NCBI GenBank assembly: GCA_017549505.1
Contig: JAFYUS010000029.1
Span: 1-51,452 of the forward strand
DNA: 51,452 nucleotides
Direction of reading: 5' to 3'
From: Bacteroidales bacterium
GTDB taxonomy: Bacteria > Bacteroidota > Bacteroidia > Bacteroidales > UBA932
Below are positions 33,319 through 40,869 of the stretch, piece by piece; position 1 is the first letter of the stretch, and each line of letters starts with the position of its first letter. The position numbers were made by a program, and so were the translations under genes. Under the pieces are notes generated by a model. That model was not told the DNA's origin, searched no databases, and saw only the letters and a list, made by a program, of their open reading frames with translations.

Positions 33319-33351
33319 TGCTTTAGGCTTAGTTCACGTTTTCAGACTGTT

Positions 33352-34818
33352 CTACTCTATCTTCTTGACAGGGTCGCAGGTAAGTCCTACTCCAAGCTTC
33401 TTGAAGACCTTGTGGTCCACTTCGCTCAACATTACTGTTGAATGTACCTGACATCCTTCGAGTTTAGGAAGCTGATCGAGTGCCTTTCGGCAATTTTCGT
33501 CAGTTATGCTGAGGATGGAGATTGCTACAAGCACTTCGTCAGTGTGAAGACGAGGGTTGTGACCGTGGAGATATTCGACCTTTGTCTTCTGGATAGGGGC
33601 GATCATTTCTTCCGGTATGAGCTTTACATGATGAGGGATTTCTGCAAGGTGTTTCAATGCATTGACTATCAGCGCAGCACTAGGCCCGAGCAGAGAACTT
33701 GTACGGGAAGTGATGATTGTTCCGTCCTGGAGTTCGATTGCGGCAGTTGCAACTCCGGAAAGTTCCTTTCTTGCGTGGGCTGCCACTGTTGTCCTGCGGT
33801 ATTCGGTAGTAAGTTTCGCCTGCTTCAGGATAAGGGCTATCTTGTTGACCTCATTCTCATTGTTTCCCTTTTCTGCAAGATTGCAGAGGGCATAGTAATA
33901 TCTTCTTATTATCTCCTCTCTGGCTGCATTGCAGCATGCGTCTTCGTCGCACATGCAGAAACCTATCATGTTCACACCCATGTCGGTAGGAGACTTGTAC
34001 GGACTTTCTCCGTATATACCCTCGAAGAGTGCGTTAAGTACAGGGAATATCTCGATGTCACGGTTGTAGCTGGATGCGATTGTTCCGTATGCCTCGAGAT
34101 GGAACGGGTCGATCATGTTGACATCATTGAGGTCAGCCGTAGCTGCCTCATATGCCATGTTTACCGGATGCTTCAAAGGCAGATTCCACACAGGGAATGT
34201 CTCGAACTTGGCATATCCGGCCTTGATCTGTCGCTTGTTTTCATGATAGAGCTGGCTCAGGCATACCGCCATCTTTCCGCTTCCCGGACCTGGAGCCGTA
34301 ACAACTACGAGAGGACGGGAAGTCTCGACATAGTCGTTCTTTCCGAATCCTTCGTCAGAATCGATCAGAGCGACATTGTTAGGATATCCTTCGATCGTAT
34401 AGTGGTAGTAGACCTTGATTCCCTTCCTTTCCAGACGTTTCCTATAGGCGTCTGCGCTGGACTGACCGTTATAGTGGGTCATGACAACGCTGCTGACATA
34501 GAATCCCACCTTTTCGAATTCTCCCTTGAGACGAAGCACGTCTTCGTCGTATGTGATGCCAAGGTCACCGCGGACCTTGTTCTTTTCGATATCCTTCGAA
34601 CTGATGACGATGATGATTTCAGCCTCGTCCTTCAGCTGTTTGAGCATGTCAAGCTTGCTGTCAGGCTTGAAGCCCGGCAGCACGCGGCTGGCATGGTTAT
34701 CGTCGAATAATTTACCTCCGAACTCGAGGTAAAGCTTGTCTCCGAACTGAGCGATGCGCTTCTTGATCTGTTCGGACTGTATCTTAAGATACCTTTCGTT
34801 GTCAAATCCCGTTTTCAT
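33352..34818 (-). CDS. DUF1846-family protein
   Basis: A 488-residue cytoplasmic protein of the DUF1846 family. The start at 34818 (MKTGFDNERYL) is preferred, as an upstream ATG lies behind the promoter box. Family features include YLEFGGKLFDD, a P-loop-like segment VVTAPGPGSGKMAVCLSQLYHE, in part, and FCMCDEDACCNAAREEI. The promoter box is only 8 bases before the ATG. Function is not established in the family as far as I know; it leads a two-gene unit with the acyltransferase. Confidence 0.9.
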   Translation of the reverse strand: MKTGFDNERYLKIQSEQIKKRIAQFGDKLYLEFGGKLFDDNHASRVLPGFKPDSKLDMLKQLKDEAEIIIVISSKDIEKNKVRGDLGITYDEDVLRLKGEFEKVGFYVSSVVMTHYNGQSSADAYRKRLERKGIKVYYHYTIEGYPNNVALIDSDEGFGKNDYVETSRPLVVVTAPGPGSGKMAVCLSQLYHENKRQIKAGYAKFETFPVWNLPLKHPVNMAYEAATADLNDVNMIDPFHLEAYGTIASSYNRDIEIFPVLNALFEGIYGESPYKSPTDMGVNMIGFCMCDEDACCNAAREEIIRRYYYALCNLAEKGNNENEVNKIALILKQAKLTTEYRRTTVAAHARKELSGVATAAIELQDGTIITSRTSSLLGPSAALIVNALKHLAEIPHHVKLIPEEMIAPIQKTKVEYLHGHNPRLHTDEVLVAISILSITDENCRKALDQLPKLEGCQVHSTVMLSEVDHKVFKKLGVGLTCDPVKKIE

Positions 34819-34826
34819 ACGGGATA

Positions 34827-34834
34827 CAAAGATA
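34827..34834 (-). promoter_or_regulatory. -7 promoter box very close to the DUF1846 start codon
   Basis: The minus strand reads TATCTTTG, with 8 bases between its G and the ATG. A TTG about 20 bases upstream can serve as -33. The leader would be at most a few bases. Confidence 0.6.
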
Positions 34835-34876
34835 ACAAATATGCCATTGTTCTGCAAGTGTGAAATTCAAAAAAAA

Positions 34877-34897
34877 GGGTTGGCGGAAAGCCAACCC
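34877..34897 (-). terminator. Intrinsic terminator of RNase P RNA
   Basis: GGGTTGGC-loop-GCCAACCC, an eight-base perfect stem, is followed on the minus strand by a run of eight T. Confidence 0.88.
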
Positions 34898-34903
34898 TTT
34901 GTG

Positions 34904-35402
34904 CAATAGGTAGAACCGTAAGCCGGTTTCTGTTTTATCCTGTCATTTATCTTCTCGATCTACCCCCCGGAAAAGGACGGGCAGCCCTTTTGTCCTTGCG
35001 GACTCTCCGGTATACATGATCTTTCTGGTCCTGGTGCCGTCACCGCCATATGTCGCCATACGACGTCGTGAGCTCTTGCCTCGCGGTTTCACCCTTGCCC
35101 TTGCGGGCGGTTTGTTTTCTGTTACGGCATTCATAAGATTACTCCCATCTGTGCTTTCCACAGCAGGTCGCCCTATCCAGTCCGGACTTTCCTCTGAGTC
35201 GTCCGACTCAGAGGAAACTGTCTACCCCCAGTCGCCGTTGGCGACAGCCCCGAGGGGCATACGGTCTTCACTTCGTTCAGACCGGCGACCTTTTGTCCTT
35301 ACGTCTTTTTCAAAGACACGGACCCAGTCGCGACGGCTGAAGCCGTCCGGGTAACAGCAGACTCTAAGTCGACTTGAATCAGCGACAAGTCATTCTACCT
35401 AT
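34904..35402 (-). ncRNA. rnpB: RNase P RNA (type A) with enlarged 5' domain
   Basis: The minus strand carries conserved RNase P RNA blocks in order: GAGGAAAGTCCGGACT (35179-35194), AACAGAAAACAAACCGCC, AAGGGTGAAA with GGCAAGAGCTCAC, and near the end GTAGATCGAGAAGATAAATG and AGAAACCGGCTTACGG. The two ends pair as P1 (AGGTAGAA/TTCTACCT). A terminator follows. The RNA is near 500 bases instead of the usual 350-400. Nearly all the excess lies 5' of GAGGAAAG, where about 208 bases occur instead of the roughly 60 in E. coli; this stretch is a series of hairpins (for example CCTCTGAGTC/GACTCAGAGG, GTCGCC/GGCGAC, GACGGC/GCCGTC). It processes tRNA 5' ends. The gap holds no protein gene. Confidence 0.93.
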
Positions 35403-35413
35403 ATTTCAATGAA

Positions 35414-36670
35414 CTATCTGTAACCGAGCTCGTGCTCGATTCTCTCATTTTCTCTGTTCAGTCGTTCCACCTCTCTTCTGAGAGCCGGTGTTATGTCTTC
35501 GCAATGCTTGTGGCACTGCATTGATTTCGAATACATGCGGCCGATGCAGAAGTTGCTGTGGGTACAGCCGCTGCAGTGGTTCTCGTCTGCCTGCATCTTG
35601 TTTACGAAATCCGTGTCTTCCAGCACAGCGCGTCCCATCTGGACCATAGGGAATCCCTTTTCCAGAACCTCGTCAGCACTCTTCCTGTCAACCACTCCTC
35701 CTACATATACAAACGGGAAGTCCGGCATGGCTTCGCGGAATTTCAGAGCGTCTTCCATGAAGAAGAGCTTCTTGAACGGAACTGTAGGAGCTACAAGTTT
35801 TCCTGCAAGAGATACGCCTGCCTTGAGCCACCATTTGCTCCAAGGAAAGTAATGTACGATAGTCTTCACCGGAAACTGTCCGCGCATCACGTACTGTGGA
35901 TGTCTGCTTACAAATCCTCCCGAAAGAACTATTGCCTCTACTCCCAGATTCCTCAATTCCTTTGCAACTTCTATGAGTTCGTCAGTTTCCTGGCCACCCT
36001 TGAATCCGTCTCTGGTATTAAGTTTTGCAAATATAGCAACTTTATCTTTACCTGCAGCTACCGCCTTGCTTACGCACATCTTCATGAACCTCATTCGGTT
36101 CTCGAGACTTCCTCCGAATTCGTCTCTCCTCCTGTTCGTGTATGGCGAGAGGAACTGGGAAATCAGATACCCGTGTCCGGCGTGGATCTCGATAGCATCG
36201 AATCCTGCTTCAACCGCCAGCTCAACGGCTTTTCCGTATGCGTCGGCAACTTCATTCATCTGCTCCATGTTCATCTTCTGGACGAAAGTAGGGGAATAGA
36301 GGTTGAAACCTCTGCTTGCTCCGTATGGCATGCAGCCGCAGATGCTCCTGTGCGACATGTTGCCGCAATGTCCGAGCTGGATGGACGCTTTTGCGCCTTC
36401 GGCGTGGATCGCGTCTGTCAGTGCCTTGAGTTCCGGAACGATCTCCTCACGCATCCAAAGCTGGTTCTCGAACGAGAGTCCGCTCCTGCATACTGCGGCA
36501 TAAGCGACAGTCGTCATGCCGATGCCGCCGCGTGCGACGGCGGTATGATAATCGAACAGTTCCTTCGAAGGTCGCTGTCCGGGGCACATGGCCTCGAAGG
36601 CAGCAGATCTGATCGTGCGGTTCTTCAGTTCGATAGGTCCGATCTTATATGGTGTAAATAACTCGTTCAT
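35414..36670 (-). CDS. NADH:flavin oxidoreductase (old yellow enzyme family) with iron-sulfur motif
   Basis: A 418-residue FMN enzyme. The TIM barrel has the OYE features ELKNRTIRSA near the N-terminus, ASIQLGHCGN, EIHAGHGYLISQFLSPYTN with RRDEFGGSLENRMRF, and the FMN phosphate site MVQMGRAVLEDTDFV. A C-terminal cysteine set (CSGCTHSNFC, then CHKHC) suits a [4Fe-4S] cluster, as in 2,4-dienoyl-CoA reductase and the Bai reductases. The third C-terminal domain of those long enzymes is absent. Its ATG coincides with the stop of the SRD5A-like gene (shared base 36670), so the two are coupled; a shared enone substrate is inferred. Confidence 0.9.
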   Translation of the reverse strand: MNELFTPYKIGPIELKNRTIRSAAFEAMCPGQRPSKELFDYHTAVARGGIGMTTVAYAAVCRSGLSFENQLWMREEIVPELKALTDAIHAEGAKASIQLGHCGNMSHRSICGCMPYGASRGFNLYSPTFVQKMNMEQMNEVADAYGKAVELAVEAGFDAIEIHAGHGYLISQFLSPYTNRRRDEFGGSLENRMRFMKMCVSKAVAAGKDKVAIFAKLNTRDGFKGGQETDELIEVAKELRNLGVEAIVLSGGFVSRHPQYVMRGQFPVKTIVHYFPWSKWWLKAGVSLAGKLVAPTVPFKKLFFMEDALKFREAMPDFPFVYVGGVVDRKSADEVLEKGFPMVQMGRAVLEDTDFVNKMQADENHCSGCTHSNFCIGRMYSKSMQCHKHCEDITPALRREVERLNRENERIEHELGYR

Positions 36671-37449
36671 TACCAGATGAATGGAATTATATGCTTCTTG
36701 TTCAGCTTCTTATATTCCTCTCCGAACTCCTGCTCGTACTTCTCGGTCAGCGCCTTGGCGCGGGGACCGAGGTTTGCGAATGTCCACGCGGCGAAGAGTG
36801 CTCCGGCTGGAGACCAGGTCAGTATGGCGTATCCGATCCATTCGGTCAATTCTCCGAAGTAGTTCGCTGATGTGACGTATTTATAGAAACCCTTGCGAGG
36901 GATATAATGCTTTGTGTCTCCGGGCTTGCGGAGGGTACGGATGACGTGGTCAGAGTGCAGGTTAATTGCCATTCCTGCAAAGAACACTATCGTTCCGATG
37001 ATGAACTGAGGGCTTGTCAGCCATCCCGGACCATACATGCCTGCAGGTGCCTCACCATAAAGCCATCCACCTATCAGGTATGCGTTCAATGTATTGAACA
37101 CCAGTCCCATGAGCATGATGGCAACCGGCATCTTGCTTTTACCGCGCATCATAAGAGGGAAGATGAATGACCTCTGGAAATAGTGCAGGAGATAGAATCC
37201 TGCCATTATGTACAGCACCGCCTTGGAATTGCCTGTATCCACTCCCGAAAGTGCAAATCTTACCGTGTAATACAGGAGGAAGATGAAGGCCGGAGCTTCC
37301 ATTATGATCCATGCAGTCCTGTTGTTTATCTTAGGACCCCAGTTGGATGCTGAAAGGTATCCGTATCCTGCCTTGAAGAAGAACAAGGCGATGAATACGA
37401 TGACAGCCATTACAGCCATGCATGTCATTATGATGTAGTATGTGCTCAT
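36670..37449 (-). CDS. 3-oxo-5-alpha-steroid 4-dehydrogenase (SRD5A)-like membrane reductase
   Basis: A 259-residue polytopic membrane protein, equal in length to human SRD5A1. About six to seven membrane helices are seen. Conserved C-terminal parts are LRKPGDTKHYIPRKGFYKYV, the motif ANYFGELTEW with downstream GYAIL, and NLGPRAKALTEKYEQEF ending in IPFIW. The family reduces the delta-4 double bond of 3-oxosteroids or related enones with NAD(P)H. A promoter box (TAAATTTG, minus strand, 37472-37479) lies 22 bases before the ATG. It is coupled to an OYE flavoenzyme. A steroid substrate is plausible but not shown. Confidence 0.87.
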   Translation of the reverse strand: MSTYYIIMTCMAVMAVIVFIALFFFKAGYGYLSASNWGPKINNRTAWIIMEAPAFIFLLYYTVRFALSGVDTGNSKAVLYIMAGFYLLHYFQRSFIFPLMMRGKSKMPVAIMLMGLVFNTLNAYLIGGWLYGEAPAGMYGPGWLTSPQFIIGTIVFFAGMAINLHSDHVIRTLRKPGDTKHYIPRKGFYKYVTSANYFGELTEWIGYAILTWSPAGALFAAWTFANLGPRAKALTEKYEQEFGEEYKKLNKKHIIPFIW

Positions 37450-37471
37450 TTTCCGTAGCCGAAATATCCTG

Positions 37472-37517
37472 CAAATTTAACATTATTTTCTCAATATGTA
37501 TTTTTTGACTACTTTTG
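37472..37517. promoter_or_regulatory. Divergent promoter boxes for the SRD5A-like operon (-) and glutaminyl cyclase (+)
   Basis: The minus strand reads TAAATTTG at 37472-37479. The plus strand has TACTTTTG at 37510-37517 with TTTC at 37487-37490 exactly 19 bases upstream. Confidence 0.65.
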
Positions 37518-37537
37518 TGCCATATTATGCGCCGTTT

Positions 37538-38293
37538 ATGAGAATGCTGACTGTAATAATGATGTCTCTGCTCCTTCTTTCCTGCTCGGAAGCGAAGGTG
37601 CGCGAGTATGCTCTGGAGGTCGTTGCAGAGTATCCTCATGATACGGAATCATACACCCAGGGACTTTTCTTCCATGAGGGTCAGATCTATGAAAGTACTG
37701 GAGTCCATGGTAAGTCCACATTCAGAAAAGTGGACATGGAGACAGGAAAGCCCCTGAAGAGGCTTGACTTCGACAAGAAATACTTCGTGGAGGGTTCTGT
37801 GGTATTCGGAGACAATCTTTATATCCTTACATGGGAGACGAAGACAGCATTCATATATGATGCAGCGACATTGGAATACAAGTCGACATGGAAATATCCG
37901 CGCGAAGGCTGGGGCATAACCACTGATGGAAAGCAGCTGATAGCCTCTGACGGCTCTGCGAACCTGTTCTTCATGAACGGTCAGTTCGCCTTGGACCGCA
38001 AGCAGCTGGTCACTCTCAATGACCGTCCGGTAAGGTGGCTCAACGAACTGGAATATATTGACGACAAGGTATGGGCCAATGTCTATACCACCGATGAGAT
38101 AGTGATAATCAATCCTAAGAACGGAAAGGTTGAAGGTGTGATAGACTGCAGGGGACTTCTTCCAAAGAGCCTGCATGGTCCTGATACCGATGTCCTTAAC
38201 GGAATTGCATACAATCCTCAGACAAAGAAGATTTATCTTACAGGAAAGAACTGGCCGAAACTTTATGAGGTCCGTCTGATTGAAAAGAAATAG
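37538..38293 (+). CDS. Glutaminyl-peptide cyclotransferase lipoprotein
   Basis: A 251-residue lipoprotein (MRMLTVIMMSLLLL, Cys16 in LLSC). The start at 37538 is preferred because the upstream ATG lies before the promoter box. The body is the beta-propeller of plant/bacterial-type glutamine cyclotransferases: PHDTESYTQGLFF, YESTGVHGKS, KYFVEGSVVFGDNLYILTWE in parts, GWGITTDGKQLIASDGS, and LNGIAYNPQTKKIYLTGKNW. The enzyme converts N-terminal Gln of exported proteins to pyroglutamate. Several exported proteins in this window are predicted to begin with Gln after signal cleavage. Confidence 0.92.
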   Translation: MRMLTVIMMSLLLLSCSEAKVREYALEVVAEYPHDTESYTQGLFFHEGQIYESTGVHGKSTFRKVDMETGKPLKRLDFDKKYFVEGSVVFGDNLYILTWETKTAFIYDAATLEYKSTWKYPREGWGITTDGKQLIASDGSANLFFMNGQFALDRKQLVTLNDRPVRWLNELEYIDDKVWANVYTTDEIVIINPKNGKVEGVIDCRGLLPKSLHGPDTDVLNGIAYNPQTKKIYLTGKNWPKLYEVRLIEKK

Positions 38294-38314
38294 TAGCCGG
38301 CATTGCCGGTCATG

Positions 38315-38403
38315 AAATACTTGCAGGGGTGTCCGGACTGATCCGGGCTGAGATCATACCCATGAACCTGATCCGGATAATGCCGGCGTAGGGAAGCATA
38401 ATC
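38315..38403 (+). promoter_or_regulatory. TPP riboswitch (THI element)
   Basis: The thiamine diphosphate aptamer is recognisable by its conserved blocks in order: CAGGGGTG, GGGCTGAGAT (CTGAGAT at 38348-38354), ACCC (38358-38361), GAACCTGATCCGG (38364-38376), AATGCCGGCGTAGGGAA. It is 40-50 bases upstream of a TonB receptor gene and is followed by a 6-base hairpin (GTACGC/GCGTAC) and a terminator-like hairpin, so thiamine diphosphate should turn the receptor off. Confidence 0.95.
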
Positions 38404-38426
38404 TCATGTACGCGTCATGCGTACCC

Positions 38427-38463
38427 CCTTGCATTAATGTGGCAACATTATGCGAGGTTTTTT
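38427..38463 (+). terminator. Riboswitch expression platform: terminator overlapping the receptor start codon
   Basis: CCTTGCATTAATGT (38427-38440) pairs with ACATTATGCGAGG (38445-38457) with one bulge around loop GGCA, and six T follow. The receptor ATG (38450-38452) lies inside the 3' arm, so the same hairpin could stop transcription and hide the start codon. Confidence 0.7.
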
Positions 38464-40753
38464 GTTTATTGCAGCGCTGAGCGCGCTGATCCCTTTTTCC
38501 GCACAAGGTGCGGGAAAAGAAGCGACTTCTCCAGATACGGAGAAGGTCGAGAAACTCGACAGTGTCGTAGTTTCTTCTTCACGTGCAGGCAAGGATACGC
38601 CTGTAACCTACACGATGGTCGGAAAGGAAACCTTAAGGCGTTCCAATCCGCTTAATTCCCTTCCTATGAATCTGGCCCTTCAGCCTTCTGTAGTATCTGT
38701 AAATGAAGGCGGTACAGGACTGGGTTATTCCAAGATGACTGTGCGCGGTTCAAAGGGTTCGCAGATAAATGTGACTCTCAACGGCATCACGCTCAACGAT
38801 GCAGAGTCGCAGGAAGTGTTCTGGGTGAACATTCCGGCACTCTCGTCCATGATTTCAAGTGTCCAGCTTCAGCGCGGGCTTGGTACATCCGCTAACGGTG
38901 CGGGAGCCTTTGGCGCGAGCATCAACATGAGCACAGCTTCTGTCGGTGCAGAACCGTTCGCCACAGCGGAAATGTCGCTTGGTTCATATGGAACATATAT
39001 CGGTTCGTTCGCTGCAGGCAGCGGTCTGCTCAAATCCGGTCTGTATTTCAATGCGGCATATTCTCGAGGTCTGACCGACGGTTATATACGTAATGCCTAT
39101 GCTGACGTTCAGTCAGCCATGGCTGTACTGGGATGGATCAATGAGAGGAATTCCTTGCGTCTGACATGGCTCATGGGCGACCAGAGGACGGGAATCACAT
39201 GGGAAGGCATCAGTCTCGAACAATATGAGTCAGACCGCAGATATAATCCTGCAGGAGAGTACTATGACCAGTTCGGAAATGTGCATTATTATGACAATGA
39301 GACAGATAATTATGCACAGAACCATCTTCAGCTGAACTACACACGCTCGTTTACCGACCGTCTTGCATGGAGCACGACCTTCAATTATACCCGTGGAGAC
39401 GGCTACTACGAAAACTACAAGGCAGGGAAGTCCTTTTCCAAATATCTGATGGCGGATCCTGTCATTGACGGTGTGCAGTATGACGAGGGAGATTTCATAA
39501 CCAAGGAGGCCTTGGCAAATGATTACTATGTGCTGAATACCGATCTCCGATATTCTTCCGACCGTCTGAAACTGACTGGAGGACTGAACCTTTCACGCTA
39601 TGATGGAGACCATATCGGTTCAGTCCTGTGGAGCAACGTTTTAGGAGATTCGTTCGATTATGACAGCCACGACTGGTATCTCAACAGGGGTCTCAAGCAT
39701 GAAGCAGGTGCTTTCCTTCGTGGTGAACTGCTTTGCGGTGAAAGACTGAATGTGTTTGCGGATCTCCAATACAGGGGCGTCTGGCTTGATATGTCGGGAC
39801 CGGAGGATGACGGAGTGCTCCTTGACCATAAGGACAACTGGCAGTTCTTCAATCCGCGCGCAGGTCTTTCATATCGTTGGAGCCCTTCATCACGCGTCTA
39901 TGCGTCAGCGGCCCTGGGACATCGTGAGCCGGGAAGAAGCGACATTAAGGAACTTATTCTTGATGCGAACAAGGCCGCTTCTGCAGGGGTTGCCGGAAGG
40001 GGCATCGACATCCGTCCGGAAAAGATGCTGGATATCGAGGCCGGCTATGAGTATGCTTCCGAGAAACTATCGTTGTCAGCGAACATGTATCTTATGGAGT
40101 ATTGGGACATGCTTCTCGAGACCGGTAAACTTACGGATGTAGGTTATGCCATCAAGGAGAATGTTCCTCGTTCATGGCGACGTGGAATCGAGCTGACTGC
40201 TGCATGGCAGGCTCTTCGATGGCTTCAGGTTGGAGGTAATATGGCATTGTCTACCAATAAGATACGAAATTATACCGCATATTATGAGAAGTATGACAAC
40301 ATGAATGATTGGAACTATCTTGGACAGCACCAGGTTGAGTTTGAGAATACGGATATCCTGATGTCACCGTCGCTTGTGGGTATGGCGTCGATGACCCTCC
40401 GTCCGTTCGTCTCTTCAGCCGGCTCGTTGAATTCCGCTTATCTCACATGGAATGGCAAATATGTCGGAAAGCAGTATTACGACAATACAATGTCTGACGA
40501 CCGTTCGATCCCTTCATATTTCACTGCAGACCTGTCTGTCGGATATGAAGTCCCTGTTTCCAGACATCCTGAACGTGACGAAGGATCATTATCCTTCTCA
40601 TTCCACGTCCACAACCTCTTCAACCGCATGTATTATGCGGATGCATGGTTGTGGCGTGCATATTTCCAGCAGGAAGACGCCTATTACTCTGAAGTCGGAA
40701 TCTATCCGCAGGCTCCTCTGAACATGATGTTCAAGGTTACATGGAACTTCTGA
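38450..40753 (+). CDS. TonB-dependent receptor under TPP riboswitch control (probable thiamine or precursor uptake)
   Basis: A 767-residue outer-membrane receptor. Signal peptide: MRGFLFIAALSALIPFSAQG. The plug spans about residues 35-165 (LDSVVVSSSRAGKDTPVTYT in parts, LALQPSV, GLGYSKMTVRGSKGSQINVTLNGI in parts, VQLQRGLGTSANG); the barrel ends KVTWNF. There is no STN domain and no DUF4249 partner. The upstream riboswitch implies that the ligand is thiamine or a thiamine precursor; no thi gene is adjacent. Residues about 705-713 (RHPERDEGS) are encoded by a copy of an interspersed repeat, apparently a small in-frame insertion in a loop. Confidence 0.93.
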   Translation: MRGFLFIAALSALIPFSAQGAGKEATSPDTEKVEKLDSVVVSSSRAGKDTPVTYTMVGKETLRRSNPLNSLPMNLALQPSVVSVNEGGTGLGYSKMTVRGSKGSQINVTLNGITLNDAESQEVFWVNIPALSSMISSVQLQRGLGTSANGAGAFGASINMSTASVGAEPFATAEMSLGSYGTYIGSFAAGSGLLKSGLYFNAAYSRGLTDGYIRNAYADVQSAMAVLGWINERNSLRLTWLMGDQRTGITWEGISLEQYESDRRYNPAGEYYDQFGNVHYYDNETDNYAQNHLQLNYTRSFTDRLAWSTTFNYTRGDGYYENYKAGKSFSKYLMADPVIDGVQYDEGDFITKEALANDYYVLNTDLRYSSDRLKLTGGLNLSRYDGDHIGSVLWSNVLGDSFDYDSHDWYLNRGLKHEAGAFLRGELLCGERLNVFADLQYRGVWLDMSGPEDDGVLLDHKDNWQFFNPRAGLSYRWSPSSRVYASAALGHREPGRSDIKELILDANKAASAGVAGRGIDIRPEKMLDIEAGYEYASEKLSLSANMYLMEYWDMLLETGKLTDVGYAIKENVPRSWRRGIELTAAWQALRWLQVGGNMALSTNKIRNYTAYYEKYDNMNDWNYLGQHQVEFENTDILMSPSLVGMASMTLRPFVSSAGSLNSAYLTWNGKYVGKQYYDNTMSDDRSIPSYFTADLSVGYEVPVSRHPERDEGSLSFSFHVHNLFNRMYYADAWLWRAYFQQEDAYYSEVGIYPQAPLNMMFKVTWNF
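40565..40587 (+). repeat. Interspersed repeat copy inside the TonB receptor gene
   Basis: The sequence starts CATCCTGAACG and ends CGAAGGATC, encoding RHPERDEGS. It matches the repeat at 49987-50011 (minus strand) at about 20 of 25 positions. Confidence 0.65.
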
Positions 40754-40795
40754 TTTTGTGTGATATGTAACACCTTGAATGTTAGTGTATTATGA

Positions 40796-40829
40796 AAAGT
40801 GCGTGCTGCCAAAGGGGAGCACGCACTTT
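40796..40829. terminator. Hairpin after the TPP-regulated receptor
   Basis: AAAGTGCGTGCT and AGCACGCACTTT form a perfect 12-base stem with a 10-base loop. It lies between convergent genes and can act on both strands. Confidence 0.75.
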
Positions 40830-40869
40830 CTGTAAGTTCTTGTTTTATAGGATGTTATGTTTTACGGGG

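Noticed and set aside
33442-34710. A 422-codon open frame on the plus strand opposite DUF1846
   Set aside because: It is fully antisense to a well-conserved family protein, has a Cys/Val/Asp-rich composition unlike real proteins, and no promoter or family match; codon bias of the minus-strand gene explains it.
34943-35161. Short open frame within the RNase P RNA
   Set aside because: The DNA matches conserved RNase P RNA blocks; the frame is accidental.
34904-35402. tmRNA as an alternative for this RNA
   Set aside because: No tRNA-like ends or tag frame with stop is seen, while RNase P blocks and P1 pairing are clear.
35558-36661. A 367-codon open frame on the plus strand opposite the OYE gene
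   Set aside because: Antisense to a clear flavoenzyme gene, with Ser/His/Cys-rich composition and no recognisable domain.
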